DNA of 64,000 bases from Glebionis coronaria (GCA_025667525.1 CM046878.1:96177237-96241236); one strand, 5' to 3'; positions 35,309 through 47,000 are shown, counted from the first letter of the stretch. Made by a program: numbers and translations. The notes: generated by a model from the sequence alone, not told the origin.

Positions 35309-36204
35309 CTTCAAGCATCATCAATTAATGTTATCAAGTATTACTTATTCTCTAACAAGGGAGTAGAATGCAAATCACATAGATCACTATGAATAGTTTC
35401 ACGTTTTACATCTTGAAATGATTTATTAGTTATTTTGTTCATCATGCAAGTCTAACACTTTTCAGTGTCCATGTCAAATCCTGGGATTAACCCATCCTTA
35501 GACATATCTTGCATCATCTTAAAATGGACATGGCCCAGCCTAACATGCCATAGTGAAGAATCCTTCATTTTACTGGTGGACACTAAGGCTGAACAAATAT
35601 TTGCACTACCAGCACTAAGTGAGTTAATGTTGGTGGTTGTTTCATAAACAATATTAAGCCTGAACATTTGATTGCTCAAATAACCAAAACCAATAAACAC
35701 TCTATGTTTGGATAAAACAAATTTATTAGATTCAATCACTTGTTTATAACCACAATTATTTAAAACACTACTAGAAACCAAATTCTTCCTAATATTAAGA
35801 ACATGCAAAACATTAAACAAAGAAACAATCTTTCCAGAACTAAACTTAAGATCTACACAATCACGTCCATGCACTAGGGCTGTTGACTCATTTCCCATGT
35901 GAAGAATAGATCCACAATTCAGTGACTCATAAGTCTTGAACCAACATCTATCTTTACACACATGTACTGTTGCTCCAGATTCAACCCAACACACCACATC
36001 ATCATTCTGCACAAAATAAGCTTAAGATACATACGTAACATAACAAATCTGGAGAGATTCATTAAGCATATTCTGACCTTTTAGTGTGTTGTTAGAACCA
36101 ATCACTAAACCATTTATGCCTGATCCACTAGCTTTTCTACAAGTACCAACACCTTTGCAATCCTTTTTCAAGTGTTCAGGTTTCCCACACTTCCAACAAG
36201 TCAC
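35309..36204 (-). pseudogene. Copia-1 pol, 5' part (zinc knuckle, protease, start of integrase)
   Basis: The CCHC knuckle CWKCGKPEHLKKDCKG is at 36022-36204. The protease region at 35452-36012 reads CWVESGATVHVCKD, so the catalytic Asp of the usual DSG motif is Glu. The pre-integrase zinc finger follows (WHVRLGHVHFKMMQD). Towards 35309 the integrase continues through stops and joins the [17 protein letters not shown] frame at 11197 on the other side of the nested insertion. Confidence 0.85.
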
Positions 36205-36959
36205 TGATGATGACTTCTTGTTAGGATAGTTTTGGTGTTATCTTGATGCTTACGTTTTCCCTTGTTGTCATTGTACCAGGAGGAGTTGTTATGCTCCACC
36301 ATATTGACAACTGATGAACCAGAAACATTGTTGCTCTTTGGTTTGTCAATACCATGCACCCTGAGGGATTCCTCAATGCGCAAATGACTGTCACCCAACT
36401 CAACAAGAGTCAAAGCCTCCTTCTTATGTTTCAAGGTGTGCTTGAAATCTTTCAAAGAAGGAGGGAGTTTGTCTATGACACAAGAGACCTGAATGGTCTC
36501 ATCTATGTGCATATGATGTTGTGTAAATCTACCAAGTACACCAAGAAGTTCATTGTATTGTTCCATGACTGGTCTTAAATCAGTCATTTTGTAATTTGTG
36601 AAATCACTCACAAAGAAATTCTTACTTGATGCATCCTCAGCCATATATTTGGCCTCCAAGGAATCCTATAGTTCTTTACCAGATTTAGAATTTTGGTAAA
36701 TATCAAATAAGGAATCAGACATATCATTGAGAATAATACCACGAAACACATAGTCGTCATTCTCCTATTTGCTCCTTTTCCCCAGGTCGTCCAAGGTAGC
36801 ATCATCACCACCATCAGGAATGGGAGTAGTCAGCACATACACCACACTTATGGTAGAAAGAAGAAAGTGCATCTTCTTTTACCATCTCCTGAAATTAACC
36901 CCTTCAAACTTATTGCGCTTAGAGAAGTTAGCCACCATATGCTTCATCGCAACCGCCAT
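36201..36959 (-). pseudogene. Copia-1 gag, broken
   Basis: Starts at the ATG at 36959 (MAVAMKHMVANFSKRN) and hits a stop after GVNFRRW, about 25 codons in. The capsid-type domain continues in shifted frames, with SLEAKYMAEDASSKNFFVSDF, VMEQYNELLGVLGRF and KDFKHTLKHKKEALTLVEL visible within 36201-36680. Confidence 0.85.
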
Positions 36960-36987
36960 TAATTATCACAAACCAGTTTACTTTGAT

Positions 36988-37728
36988 TGTTGGTGTTTAT
37001 TCGTCTCAACCAGGGTAAGATAATCAATCCTAGCTACGTACCAAAATAATGGTTACCGGATATCACTTGGAATCTTGTAATCACTTTCCAAAGTAAACTA
37101 TTCGACCCTAAAGTTTGGGTATCACGAATATCTACTTGGGATAAGACCAAATGCAGTTAGTAATTTAGGCACAAATCTCTAACCCTTTCGTTGTTATGTG
37201 TTTATGTTTCTGTGTGTCTTTCATGCAATGTTATGATCACCTATTTATAGGTGAAGTACTCCATATCTGGTCAATGGTATTAAGAGGATTTAACGGCCCA
37301 TTAACTCCTCTTAATAGGCTCCATAATACCTGACTTAGTGGTTATAAGACCAATTAAACGTGGCCTTTAAAACACTTGAATTGGTCAAAGACCGTTACAA
37401 GTATTCATGTTTAGCTCTGTCCTTCAGTCCCATTGAAGCATCAGCTAACCCCTGAAGGGTGTTCCCGCTGAAGCCTTCAGTACTGAAGAAGACTTACTAA
37501 AGAGTAAACATTGAAGACATGTCTTCAGTGGTGTTACTCACTGATGAATAGCTTCAGTCCGAAGTTAAACTCCCTGAAGAGTTAACTCACTGAAGATCAT
37601 CACCGATGCTGAACAACCTTTAACCACAACAAGAATCAGGGTGTTCAAGGACTTATGGGTGTACACTCCGTACCTCCTTTCCTATTCACCAGTATGAACT
37701 AGCCCACAATTGAACTATATTTCCAACA
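36988..37728 (-). repeat. Copia-1 5' LTR
   Basis: 741 bp with perfect TGTTGG...CCAACA ends. The target duplication GAATA follows at 37729-37733. I do not see a clean tRNA-Met primer-binding site just inside it. Confidence 0.9.
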
Positions 37729-37733
37729 GAATA

Positions 37734-40700
37734 TTATGTTATCATTATTAAGAGAATTACATAGACATAGACAGCCTTACATTGAATAATAAAAAAAAAC
37801 CTAACCCTAAATGTTAGATGGCTTAAATAACAGATCCGGTCCTCAGAGCCTGTTAACTAACATTTCTCCTCAAACACGCAGCAACAAACACTCGACAGAG
37901 TCTCATTTCAAAGCAATTCAAAACTAGGTGCGGAGCACATAGTCACACACAAGGTTGCAGAATCGCTAGGCGCTAATCGGACGGTCGGCCACCTTCGAGA
38001 CGAAATTTTCCAGACGGATTGGAATTTTATGCATATGCCGATCAATACCAGTACCACACGTTTTGCCACTTCTGCTAAAGCCGCACTAAAGATTATAGAC
38101 TAAGCTGGCAAAGGCTGAGTCATTGATTCTAAACATATCTCTAAATTCTTGTTTCCAAAGTAATCTTACTTGGTTTATCAACATAGTGGAGTTGCAAGTT
38201 TCAGCAAGGAGCTTTTTAGGATCCTACCAGGAAAGAACTTTTCAACTCAACCGTGTCCACTATACAAAAATAGCATAGAAAGGCGACAAAATGCGAAAGA
38301 AGCTACAAGGCGAGTCTAGTCAAAGATCTACATATATTGTAGTTTAAACAGCTACAAGATGTTTAAACTATATAAGCCAGCCATAGTAATCCTAGATTGG
38401 CAAGCATTGGTCGGCATGTTTTACATTTTAATACTAAAGCAAAGGGGAGACAACTGTTGACATTTCTTGAGATTAATAATCCATGTGGGAGGTATGTATA
38501 TTATATTCAGAGTCCACGCCTCATTTCTGTCTAAAATTAATATAAATTTTGTACATCTTATTCCTTTCCTACCAACCTAACGGTAACTTTATATAATTGG
38601 TTAACATGCGATCAGTTTCCATAGTGTATACTAATTTAATAGAAGCCATATGTAAAAGTATAGCATGGTAATACAAGCAGAGTGAACATTTAAAGATGCA
38701 TAAATTAAACTGAGACCATAGATCTGGACAAACTTTTTACCTCTCAAATAACTCACCTTTGACGTATAAGAGTATATATACTTCTTGCATATCCGTTATT
38801 CATCTGTAGGAGCTAGGTAGCACCTACATGATGATATTAGTATGCCCAAGTGATTAATTTTGTGTCCTTAGGAAGATACTGAATCAAAAGACGGTTTAAA
38901 ACCTTATGTGTTATAACATTAGAACCCAAATCGAAATGTCGATATATGCATCAGGGGAAGAACACGTAAAAAAAGGTATGACGTACAATGCGGATGGCCA
39001 AACCTTTCATATGCAAAAAAAGTAAAGCGGCCAGTAAACCATGAGATAGCACTGATCAGCAAAGGTATGACATATAAGGCGAAATTAACTGGAGCATACG
39101 ATGACCAAAACTTCCATATGCGAAAAGATTACCCCTTATTAATATTTGTTTGGTAGTCAACACAATGTGATCTTCAAATATAATAAATACAAGTCTGAAG
39201 TGAAGATGCAGTGGCGAAGATCGGGCATGGGTAACATGAGCTTGTCATGTATATACCAGTTATTATTGCAGAAAATAAAAGTAAATCACAATATTTTTAG
39301 TTTACTTTTAAGTTTGGCAAATTAGATTATTAAACTTTAGGATACTTCACATTTAGTGACTTTGAATTGTACACTAATCATTAATCTTATCATAGGAGAA
39401 TCCATATGACCAAAGTGTGCATATATTAGAATTCAACATTTAGCGACCTTGTAATGGTAATCGGAGTCCTAATTTGAACTTACAAGGATAGCTTGGTGAC
39501 ACATCTATTTTCTCGAAAGAAACAAGGTAAAAGACAAAATAAACCTTAAAAAGAAATATCAAAGGAAACTTCAATTAGACAGAAACAAGAGCACATGAGC
39601 TGCTCAAAAGAATAACATTACCAACATACTTAAAGACTCGAATAGATTACTTATTATACCCTTGCACGAGCACGAGATCCAAGTTTAGTACTTGTGGGCT
39701 TGTGGCATATACATGGGATCCAAATTCCATTATTGCTGTAAATTTAACCAAGAATTTCAGTTCATTTTGCATTAAAAATGATTCTTCCACGAAGATCTTA
39801 AAATGAGGTTTGAAATCAAAAGAATTTAATATAGGGCGTGGTCGGTGGAAGCAGTCTTCCACATTCCCTCGCACCCATGAACTTTGCTCAACTATTTACA
39901 GTATTCTGAGATTCCATAAACTTTGGTAAAATGAATTCCCCATAGTTAGTGTAACAACACTCTGTCCATGGTAACTTTGTATACTGAAGAGCAAATTTGT
40001 GTTGCAATTATCTACTTTAGAATATAACACCTTCTTAAAATTACTATATGCCATACACACTACATTCTACGCCAAAAACCTTTTTAGTAACATAGATATA
40101 TGAGAATCGCTAAAAGATCACTCTTGTTAATTAGTCTACGAGGCTCTAATTTATAACCAATATATGATGCCGGCATGAAGAGATTAATTAACCTTGAGAA
40201 AGTAGGATACTTCTAAAACTGAAGATGTATGGCACATAGTAGTTAGGCGCTTTCTACTTGTGCGGAGTCATATACATAATACATGAACAAGTGATGGGTT
40301 GAGCTTGATTCGTTGCATTGAGCAGATGTACGAGGCTGGGCACCCAAGTGCGCGCCTCAGTGGGGGCCTGCCTTGTTTTTCAAACTTCTGGCAATATATT
40401 ACTCAAAAGAACCCTCCTATATAATATAAATCATCATGGAATCAATAGTAGCTAGTGCGGCGACGGACTTATGTCATTCCATTTTGACCAAACTATGCAT
40501 ATTCATTAGTCATTATTCATTTATTTTCTTTCTTACTTTAATCTTTGTCTCCGTGTGTTTGATCCCTACCAGGTTGATCTATACATCGTCATCGATGACT
40601 ACCTAACACAAGATCGATCGATCTACATTACTTTTAAGGATATATATATTGTTAAGTCACTATCAATTCTAGAACTGATCAAGATTCGTATGGGCTATAT
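37734..40700. other. Intergenic DNA of unit C
   Basis: AT-rich. 39540-39910 matches the unit landmarks (AAGCACATGAGCTGCTC-like, CGAGATCC..TTAGTACTTG, GGTCGGTGGAAGCAGTC), linking it to the other PMEI units. 37734-39500 has no close copy elsewhere in the window and no recognisable gene. Confidence 0.5.
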
Positions 40701-40908
40701 ATGCCCCTCCTTACTTGGCCACCAAGGTTCCACTAAGTGGTTTCTTTGGGGGAGGTTTCCTGGTTCAAGACCTGTCAAGAGTCTTTCAGGCGAAGCGGAT
40801 AAGGAGTCTAACATAACTAGGCGAGGGTTCGAAGAAGACATTCTTCCGCTTGGATGTCATTGCACGACTCGACCCACTAACCACTTACATTTGCCGTTCT
40901 AAAAAAAA
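40700..40908 (+). mobile_element. tRNA-like SINE (unit C)
   Basis: A pol III A-box-like TGGCCACCAAGG near 40717, a B-box-like GGTTCAAGACC near 40761, and a 3' end TTGCCGTTCTAAAAAAAA identical to the SINE at 44780-44928. The target duplication is not evident and the 5' boundary is approximate. The overlapping 115-codon ORF is not a gene. Confidence 0.55.
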
Positions 40909-41195
40909 TCATTGTGTGTAATATTTCTCTCTAAACAAATACACACATCTTTTCAATCTTCACTCTTTCTCTCATAAAATATGGCCAACAACTTAGTTTG
41001 GCCTCCCGACCTCAACATTTTAAGGCTAACAATGTTGATTATCATGTGCAGTCTAGATTTCAAAACTTGCACAAAACTGCATGTACCTTCATGCATATAG
41101 AAGGTGAGACTACATCACAAAATAATTAATGACATGTAACGTTACAAAAAGGTATTCTACAATAACAACGAAATGATAGATGTTATCTTTACAGG

Positions 41196-42653
41196 CACTA
41201 CAACAAAATGTGGGTTTAGGGTCGAAAATTTCGACCCTAAATACAAAGGGATTTCGACCCTAATATTTAGGGTCGAAATATTCGACCCTAAGTGCTCGAC
41301 CCTAACATTTTGACCCTAAAAAACTAGGGTCGAAATACCCTTTGTAATTTAGGGTCGAAATAATGGGGCCCACCACTTTTCAGCAAACCTTTTGACCGAA
41401 ATTTAGGGTCGAAGGTCTTTGTAATTTAGGGTCGAAATTTTCGACCCTAAATAATATCCACATGTAATTTAAAAAACATTGTGATTTTTTTTTTTTTTAT
41501 TAAATTAGGGTCGAAATATGATTCAAATTTAGGGTCGAAATTTTCGACCCTAAATAGTATCCACGTGTAAATTAAAAAAAGTTTGTGAAAACGTTTTTTT
41601 TTTAATTTAATAAATTAGGGTCAAAAAAATTTTCAAGTTTAGGGTCGAAATTTTCGACCCTAAACATTTTATATTATTTTTTTTTTCCAGAAAACTTGCG
41701 TGCAGGATGGATTTAGGGTCGAAACCTAGTGATAATTGGAGGCAAACTACAAACCATTAAATAGCAAAACAACTACCCAAAATGGATGGCACACATACAT
41801 CTATTATCATCTTCCTGTTCACAATGGGTACATAATGAAAGCACTAAAACTAGTACCATCAATAGTGGGACTAATGAAAGCACTAAAACAATAGGTACAG
41901 TCATTTGTAGTCTAGTTGGTTTTTCATAGTGGTAACCAGCTTGATCTTTCTGGATTTGTGCTGTAACTGATGAACTTGTTATGTTCTTGTAGTTGCTAAG
42001 TTATTTGCACAGCTTTATTTCTGCTTAGACTTAATTATTTTTAGCTATTACTGCATTATCTAAATATATACATAAATTAATATTTTAAAAGCATTAACAC
42101 TTAAAAATATTTTTTTTTTAAATATATTTAATAATTTAGGGTCGAAATTTCGACCCTAAATATAAACCGCGAATTTTTTAAATTTTTCGTGAAAAATATT
42201 CGTGTGAAATTTTAAATTTTTCGTGAAAAATTTTTAAAATTTTAAATTTAGGGTCGAAAATTCGACCCTAAAGTTTTAAATATTAAAAATAATTTTTTTT
42301 TAAATTATTTTTAGTTATTACAAATATAATATATAATACATAAATTAAAATTATTTTAAATTTTATATTTAGGGTCGAAATTTCGACCCTAAATTATTAA
42401 ATTTAAAATTTAATTCTTTTAAAATTGTTTTTAATTATTAAAAATAAATTATATAACAGATAAATTAAAATTATTTAAAACTTTTAATTTAGGGTCGAAA
42501 TTTCGACCCTAAATTTATTGGGTCCCACCTGCTTTTTGACCAGCCTTTTTGGGCTCTTTTGGGTTGAAAATGTGTGGGCCCCCACCTTAATTTAGGGTCG
42601 AAAATTTCGACCCTAAATTTCGTCCGACCCTAAACATTAATTTTGTTGTAGTG
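41196..42653. mobile_element. Non-autonomous CACTA element rich in TTTAGGGTCGAAA palindromes
   Basis: 1458 bp with terminal inverted repeats CACTACAACAAAAT / ATTTTGTTGTAGTG and a 3-bp target duplication AGG on both sides (41193-41195, 42654-42656), diagnostic of CACTA (En/Spm) DNA transposons. No transposase ORF. Both ends carry many copies of TTTAGGGTCGAAA back-to-back with its complement, about nine as near-perfect palindromes (near 41215, 41265, 41435, 41530, 41645, 42140, 42248, 42370, 42490 and 42595), separated by a palindrome-free middle (about 41730-42130). These fill the place of the subterminal transposase-binding repeats of CACTA elements. Confidence 0.88.
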
Positions 42654-42912
42654 AGGGTGCCATTTTTATTACATTAGGTATAACTTATAAGTTATGAAAG
42701 CATAAACCGTAAGGACAGCAAAACCTGAACAAGGCATAACCTTAGCCACAGATACTAAAGTCTTACAGAAAAACCAGCAACATAAGACTGGTAAAAAATA
42801 ATCCTTACGGATAAAAAAAACTTATGGAACACTATCGTACTACTAGAAGGCCAATCCATTTGCAGTTAATTTGCTGCATGAGGTATATGTAAAATATGAT
42901 AGCTATGAAGCT

Positions 42913-43518
42913 TCAAGGCTTATGTGTTTCCTTATGTCTCATCGCGAACCCATTTACCAAAGCAAGTGCATTGCTCGTGACTTGTGAAACGGGAGTCATC
43001 TTCCTATTAAGAGCATCCTTCACTGGCCCATTCAGAGAACTCTCAGAGAATCCTCCAGTACAAGTGTTTTGGTTTGTAAGGGCAGAACTCACCCACGTTT
43101 GGACATTGCTCATGTGCCAAACAAAATTTTGTCCCTTAAACTGTGCCATCTTTCCAAGCTCCTGAAGCGATTTAGTTAGACTTGCAAGACAGCTGTTCAT
43201 GCTGTTGACACAGTCTTTCAAGGCTTGTTGCTCCCCTGGCTTTAACTTTGAGGTTCCAGCCAGTTTGGAAACATGTGCAGCCGCTGATTTGGCGTTATTC
43301 AAGCTGACCACTATGGCCGATTTTGCAAGCTGCTGATCATTTCCTTGGATAGAACCAGCATAACTTGAGAGACAGTTGACACATAGAGCAGGGTGCAGGG
43401 TGGTTTTGCATGATGTTTTCACTAAGTCTAGGGGGTTGGGGGTAGGGTTTGTGCCAGCCCCTATGGTATAATGGACGGTCATCAGAAGAACTAGCAAGCA
43501 AAACAGAAGTTTATCCAT
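42913..43518 (-). CDS. Pectin methylesterase inhibitor-like protein (PMEI-3, unit C)
   Basis: 201 residues from the ATG at 43518 (MDKLLFCLLVLL). Six upstream in-frame codons including another ATG at 43536 are possible, but they precede the signal peptide and are not shared with paralogues. A hydrophobic signal peptide covers about residues 1-21. The family cysteines are all present at 37, 46, 103 and 153, with extra ones at 49 and 110. TWVSSALTNQNTCTGGF marks the C-terminal half of the PMEI fold. It is expected to be a secreted apoplastic inhibitor of pectin methylesterase (or invertase). This copy is diverged from the A/D and B/E pairs and, with PMEI-1, is one of only two intact members here. 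The CACTA element lies about 260 bp downstream of its stop. Confidence 0.9.
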   Translation of the reverse strand: MDKLLFCLLVLLMTVHYTIGAGTNPTPNPLDLVKTSCKTTLHPALCVNCLSSYAGSIQGNDQQLAKSAIVVSLNNAKSAAAHVSKLAGTSKLKPGEQQALKDCVNSMNSCLASLTKSLQELGKMAQFKGQNFVWHMSNVQTWVSSALTNQNTCTGGFSESSLNGPVKDALNRKMTPVSQVTSNALALVNGFAMRHKETHKP

Positions 43519-43645
43519 ACCTAAGATATAAAACAAAGTGGTTATGGTATGTTTATAGACTGCAAGGGTTTGCAGGTTATGTTGACAGAGTACTAGATAT
43601 GAAGAGAAGTGGTTTGGATGAAGAAAATGGGAGGAGATGACAGGC

Positions 43646-43653
43646 TATATATA
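43646..43653 (-). promoter_or_regulatory. TATA box of PMEI-3
   Basis: TATATATA about 128 nt upstream of the chosen ATG, positioned as in the other units. Confidence 0.65.
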
Positions 43654-44770
43654 CTTGATAAAACGGTTGTCACGTTATAGCGTGCAGTTTAATTAAAGTT
43701 AACTTAATTAATAATTATATACGAGTACAATACATAAGATTAATTGAGGAGCTCGTTATGTGTTTTTTTTAAATCCATCTTTCAACGCTTAAGGCACTAC
43801 CGAGGCATTCACATATGAATACGTAAATAGCGATTTAATTACTGCATAGACGTTATTCCGAGGAGTTATTATGCATTAGCGAAATATGTCATGCAAGGAC
43901 CTAAACTAGATAAAGATGAATATATTATTTAAACTAGATAACCAACAATACATTGCATGAAAGATTTTAGAAAGCTGTCATTTTGCCGGTCGGCATCTAA
44001 TAAACTCTACAGGACGACAAGGAACTCAAACATGGTAACACGGACATCTATTCAAAACGACATGCATATAACTGAGATCATGATATAAAAGGATACAAAC
44101 TTATTAGGCACACCAATATCAAAGGTAGTCACTGAACTTGGCGAACTTTTATTTACACAAATTACAAACTGCCTTTAACTAGTATACGTCTGGTGGTCAG
44201 AAAACAAACTTTAAAATTTGAATTTTACCTAAATCTTCTGTCGGTAAAATATTGAAAAGTAAAACTTCACATCAAAAGAAACAGGGGACTACTTAGAAGG
44301 AATAAGGGTAACTTTGTTTGAGGTAGTGATAATCTAGTGAGTCAAAAACATGTTACACTACTTAGAAGGAATAAGGGTAACTTATAAAATCCAATCATGA
44401 TTACGATCATATATGGTGTATATAAACACGACTACTTAGTTTAGTGAGCCTGTCCTTCTAATTGAGTCACTTAATTGAAACTCTTTGAAAATTTGGTGAC
44501 CTTCATATGATCATATACTAGAAATTAAGCGAAAGAGAAAATATACCTAAAAAGATATGGTCAAGGAAACTTACATTAGACTTAAACGGAAGCACATGAG
44601 CTGCTGCAAAGAATAACATTACCAACATACTTAAAGGCTCTAGTGAACTAATTAGCTTCTCGTTGTAGCAGCACAAGATCCAATTTCAGTACTTGTAGCA
44701 TATGGATGCATGTTCAGTTGCTTCAAACTTCACCAAGAATTTCAGCTCCTTTTGCTATATGTATATATTT
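43654..44770. other. Intergenic DNA between units C and D
   Basis: AT-rich with no gene. 44510-44692 is the directly oriented counterpart of the inverted fragment at 1-170. The shared GACAGCTGG block of the other four promoters is not found here. Confidence 0.5.
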
Positions 44771-44779
44771 TTACATCAG

Positions 44780-44928
44780 AACCAAAGGCTTCTTGGCCCA
44801 GCGGTATGTGAATCAGCCATCAACCTAGAGGTTGCAGTTCAAGTCTCGTTGGAGACATGTGAGATAGAATTTTTAAAATAGGTGGTGTAGTATGTTAAAA
44901 AGTTGCCGTTCTAAAAAAAAATAAATTC
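44780..44928 (+). mobile_element. tRNA-derived SINE with target duplication (unit D)
   Basis: About 149 bp flanked by the 9-bp direct repeat TTACATCAG (44771-44779 and 44929-44937). The A box is TTGGCCCAGCGGT and the B-box region is GGTTGCAGTTCAAGTC, with the 3' end TTGCCGTTCTAAAAAAAA. The corresponding spot in unit C (about 39770) has no insertion. Confidence 0.75.
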
Positions 44929-44937
44929 TTACATCAG

Positions 44938-46400
44938 CTTTAGCAAAGCAAGGTCAGAAGTCAAAAGAACTTGGTTTGTAAGAAGTCTATGACATGGCTA
45001 CTTGTCTTCCACACACCCTAAAATTTTGCTTTAAATTTATCACTATTCTCAGATTGCAGAAATCACATTGAGTTGAATACCCCATAGTATGCGTAACACC
45101 CGTTTTCAAGGGTAATTCTTTCAAGACTAAGGTTCTGTCATTCCTTAAATGTAAATTTGCCAGAAGTACAGATACAAAAAGTTGATACCCTCATGGATAC
45201 AAAAATCACAATATAAGTTTTAAACTAATTATACGAACTTCACTACACATAAGGTTTCATTGCAGAGGAGCTTATTAATAGTATGGTTCTGAATCAGAAG
45301 AAGTTAATATAAAATGTTGTCGGTGGATTGCAGTCTCCCATATATTCCTCCACCCCTGAACTTTGCTTAATTGTATACTCTATTCACAGATCCCATAAAC
45401 TAATTTGAATCCAATGCAAGATCATGCTGTACTTAATATGTATTTTATTACTGTATCATTTAGTATTATAACGCCTTCTTAAAAATATTTTATTCCAAAG
45501 CTAGCAATGCCTTATAGGACCATAAAAATAGTTAGAAGATCATCTTATAAATAAGACTAGGAGAAACTAACTGGATGAACCCCGATTCACCCCGTTGGCC
45601 TTATCTATGAGTAACTCCAAAGCCAAACCCTGATGTAGTGAATTACCTTGTGAAACTAGCTATGACCAAACGTAAAGATATGCAGCGGTATAGCTTCATT
45701 TTACTGATGTGATAATACCTTTTAATTTGTTCCTTGAGTTCAAGTATCAGAATCACGAAGGCATTATCCATTTTGGAATCCGTCAATACTGATATTGGTT
45801 TTGGCTTGGACAAAAGTAGAAGGATTAACGTATTATTAACTTAATGGGGAGTTCACTCGGATATGACTGGCAAAGTGATGCATTCACTGGGCGTCAACCA
45901 CCACGGACCGTACGTCAACGCCCACTACACCCCCTACATTTCACGCATGGTCGGCAAAGTTTTCGGGTGGTTCGTTTAAGTGAAGTATGTGTGAGTGTGA
46001 GTGTGAGTGTGTTGTGGGCTATACTTTTTGATATTTGTCGGATTGGTGGGAGTTGACGCTGATGCAGTAGTGATTTGGCACACGACAACACTAGCACCAC
46101 ACCGTACCATTATTCATTTATTGGTAAAATAAGTACCCTACATTTGTCCAGAAATAGACGACTATATATCGTATTAGTGTGTCTTAATAATAGGTATTAG
46201 TTAACATAGCATTTTCCGTAAGTTTTACATGAAAACCAGCAACATAGTCCAGTCAAGAAGAATATTCCCTAAACATAAAAAAACTTATGGCTACCATGGC
46301 TCTTTTACTACGAGAAGGACCGCGTCTTACAAAAACAATGTATATAGCCTACACTCCTTGACTTACAAGTAGGGCATCTATAGCTAAGAGCCATCAATAT
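44938..46400. other. Intergenic DNA downstream of PMEI-4 (unit D)
   Basis: Aligns with 171-1210. Contains the short (GTGTGA)-type microsatellite at about 45988-46012. No gene. Confidence 0.6.
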
Positions 46401-47000
46401 TTAAGTGTGTGTAACCTCTGTATGCCTCATAGCAAACTCATTTATCAGAGCAAGTGCATTGATAGTGAGTTGTGAAACAGCAGTCATCTTCTTACTAAGA
46501 TCGTCCTTCAGTTGTTCATTTACCGAACTATCAGAGAAACCGTCATTAAAAGTATCTTGGTTTTTGAGGGCAGAACTAACCCATGTTTGAACATTGCTCA
46601 TGTGCCAAATAAAATCCTGGCCTGTAAACTGAGCAATCTTTCTTATCTCCTGAACTGACTCAGTTAGACTTGTCACACAGCTAGCCATGCTGCTGTCACA
46701 GTCATTCAGGGCTTGGTACTCCATCGGTTTTATATTCGAGGTTCCAGTCAATGTGGAGACATATGCAGCAACTGACTTGGCGGCTTTCACGCTAATTACT
46801 AAAGCAACTTTGGCCAGTTTCTGATCATTATCTTCAATAGACACTGCATAACTTGAGAGCGATTCGACACAGAGGGATGGGTACAGGGTGGTGTTGCATG
46901 AGATTTTGACAAAGTCTAGGGAAGTGGTGTTGGTGCCAGTACTAGTTGTGTATGGGACAGTCATCACGAAAAACAGCAAGTAAAATAGAAATTTATCCAT
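46401..47000 (-). CDS. PMEI-4 (unit D), conserved cysteine lost
   Basis: 199 residues, full length, with an intact signal peptide (MDKFLFYLLFFVMTVPY) and TATA box. It differs from PMEI-1 at about 14 positions by eye. Cys35, Cys44, Cys101 and Cys108 are present, but residue 151 is Phe: QDTFNDGF instead of QDTCTDGF. In the PMEI family this cysteine pairs with the one near 101 to hold helices of the bundle, so the fold may be destabilised or the protein inactive. It could be expressed but impaired. Copia-2 sits about 0.5 kb upstream of its start and separates it from the conserved upstream block. Confidence 0.85.
   Translation of the reverse strand: MDKFLFYLLFFVMTVPYTTSTGTNTTSLDFVKISCNTTLYPSLCVESLSSYAVSIEDNDQKLAKVALVISVKAAKSVAAYVSTLTGTSNIKPMEYQALNDCDSSMASCVTSLTESVQEIRKIAQFTGQDFIWHMSNVQTWVSSALKNQDTFNDGFSDSSVNEQLKDDLSKKMTAVSQLTINALALINEFAMRHTEVTHT

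Larger units (their letters stand above)
7495..37728 (-). mobile_element. Copia-1, outermost LTR retrotransposon of the nest
   Basis: Bounded by direct LTRs that begin TGTTGG and end CCAACA (left end degraded to CCAAAA), with a perfect 5-bp target duplication GAATA at 7490-7494 and 37729-37733. Coding runs on the minus strand, so the right LTR is the 5' LTR. The 24-kb Tekay-like element splits its integrase region; excluding it the element is about 6.1 kb. Gag has a CCHC knuckle and the pol order protease-integrase-RT-RNase H is Copia-type. It is riddled with frameshifts and stops. The gag start (MAVAMKHMVANFSK) recalls a CCHC family very common in Asteraceae genomes; that attribution is from memory. 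Confidence 0.9.

Noticed and set aside
40555..40902. 115-codon plus ORF as a host gene
   Set aside because: It overlaps the SINE including its pol III boxes and shows no protein family resemblance.
41196..42653. Interstitial telomere repeat, because of many TTTAGGG units
   Set aside because: The units are not in head-to-tail tandem; they are TTTAGGGTCGAAA palindromes inside an element with CACTA termini and a 3-bp duplication.
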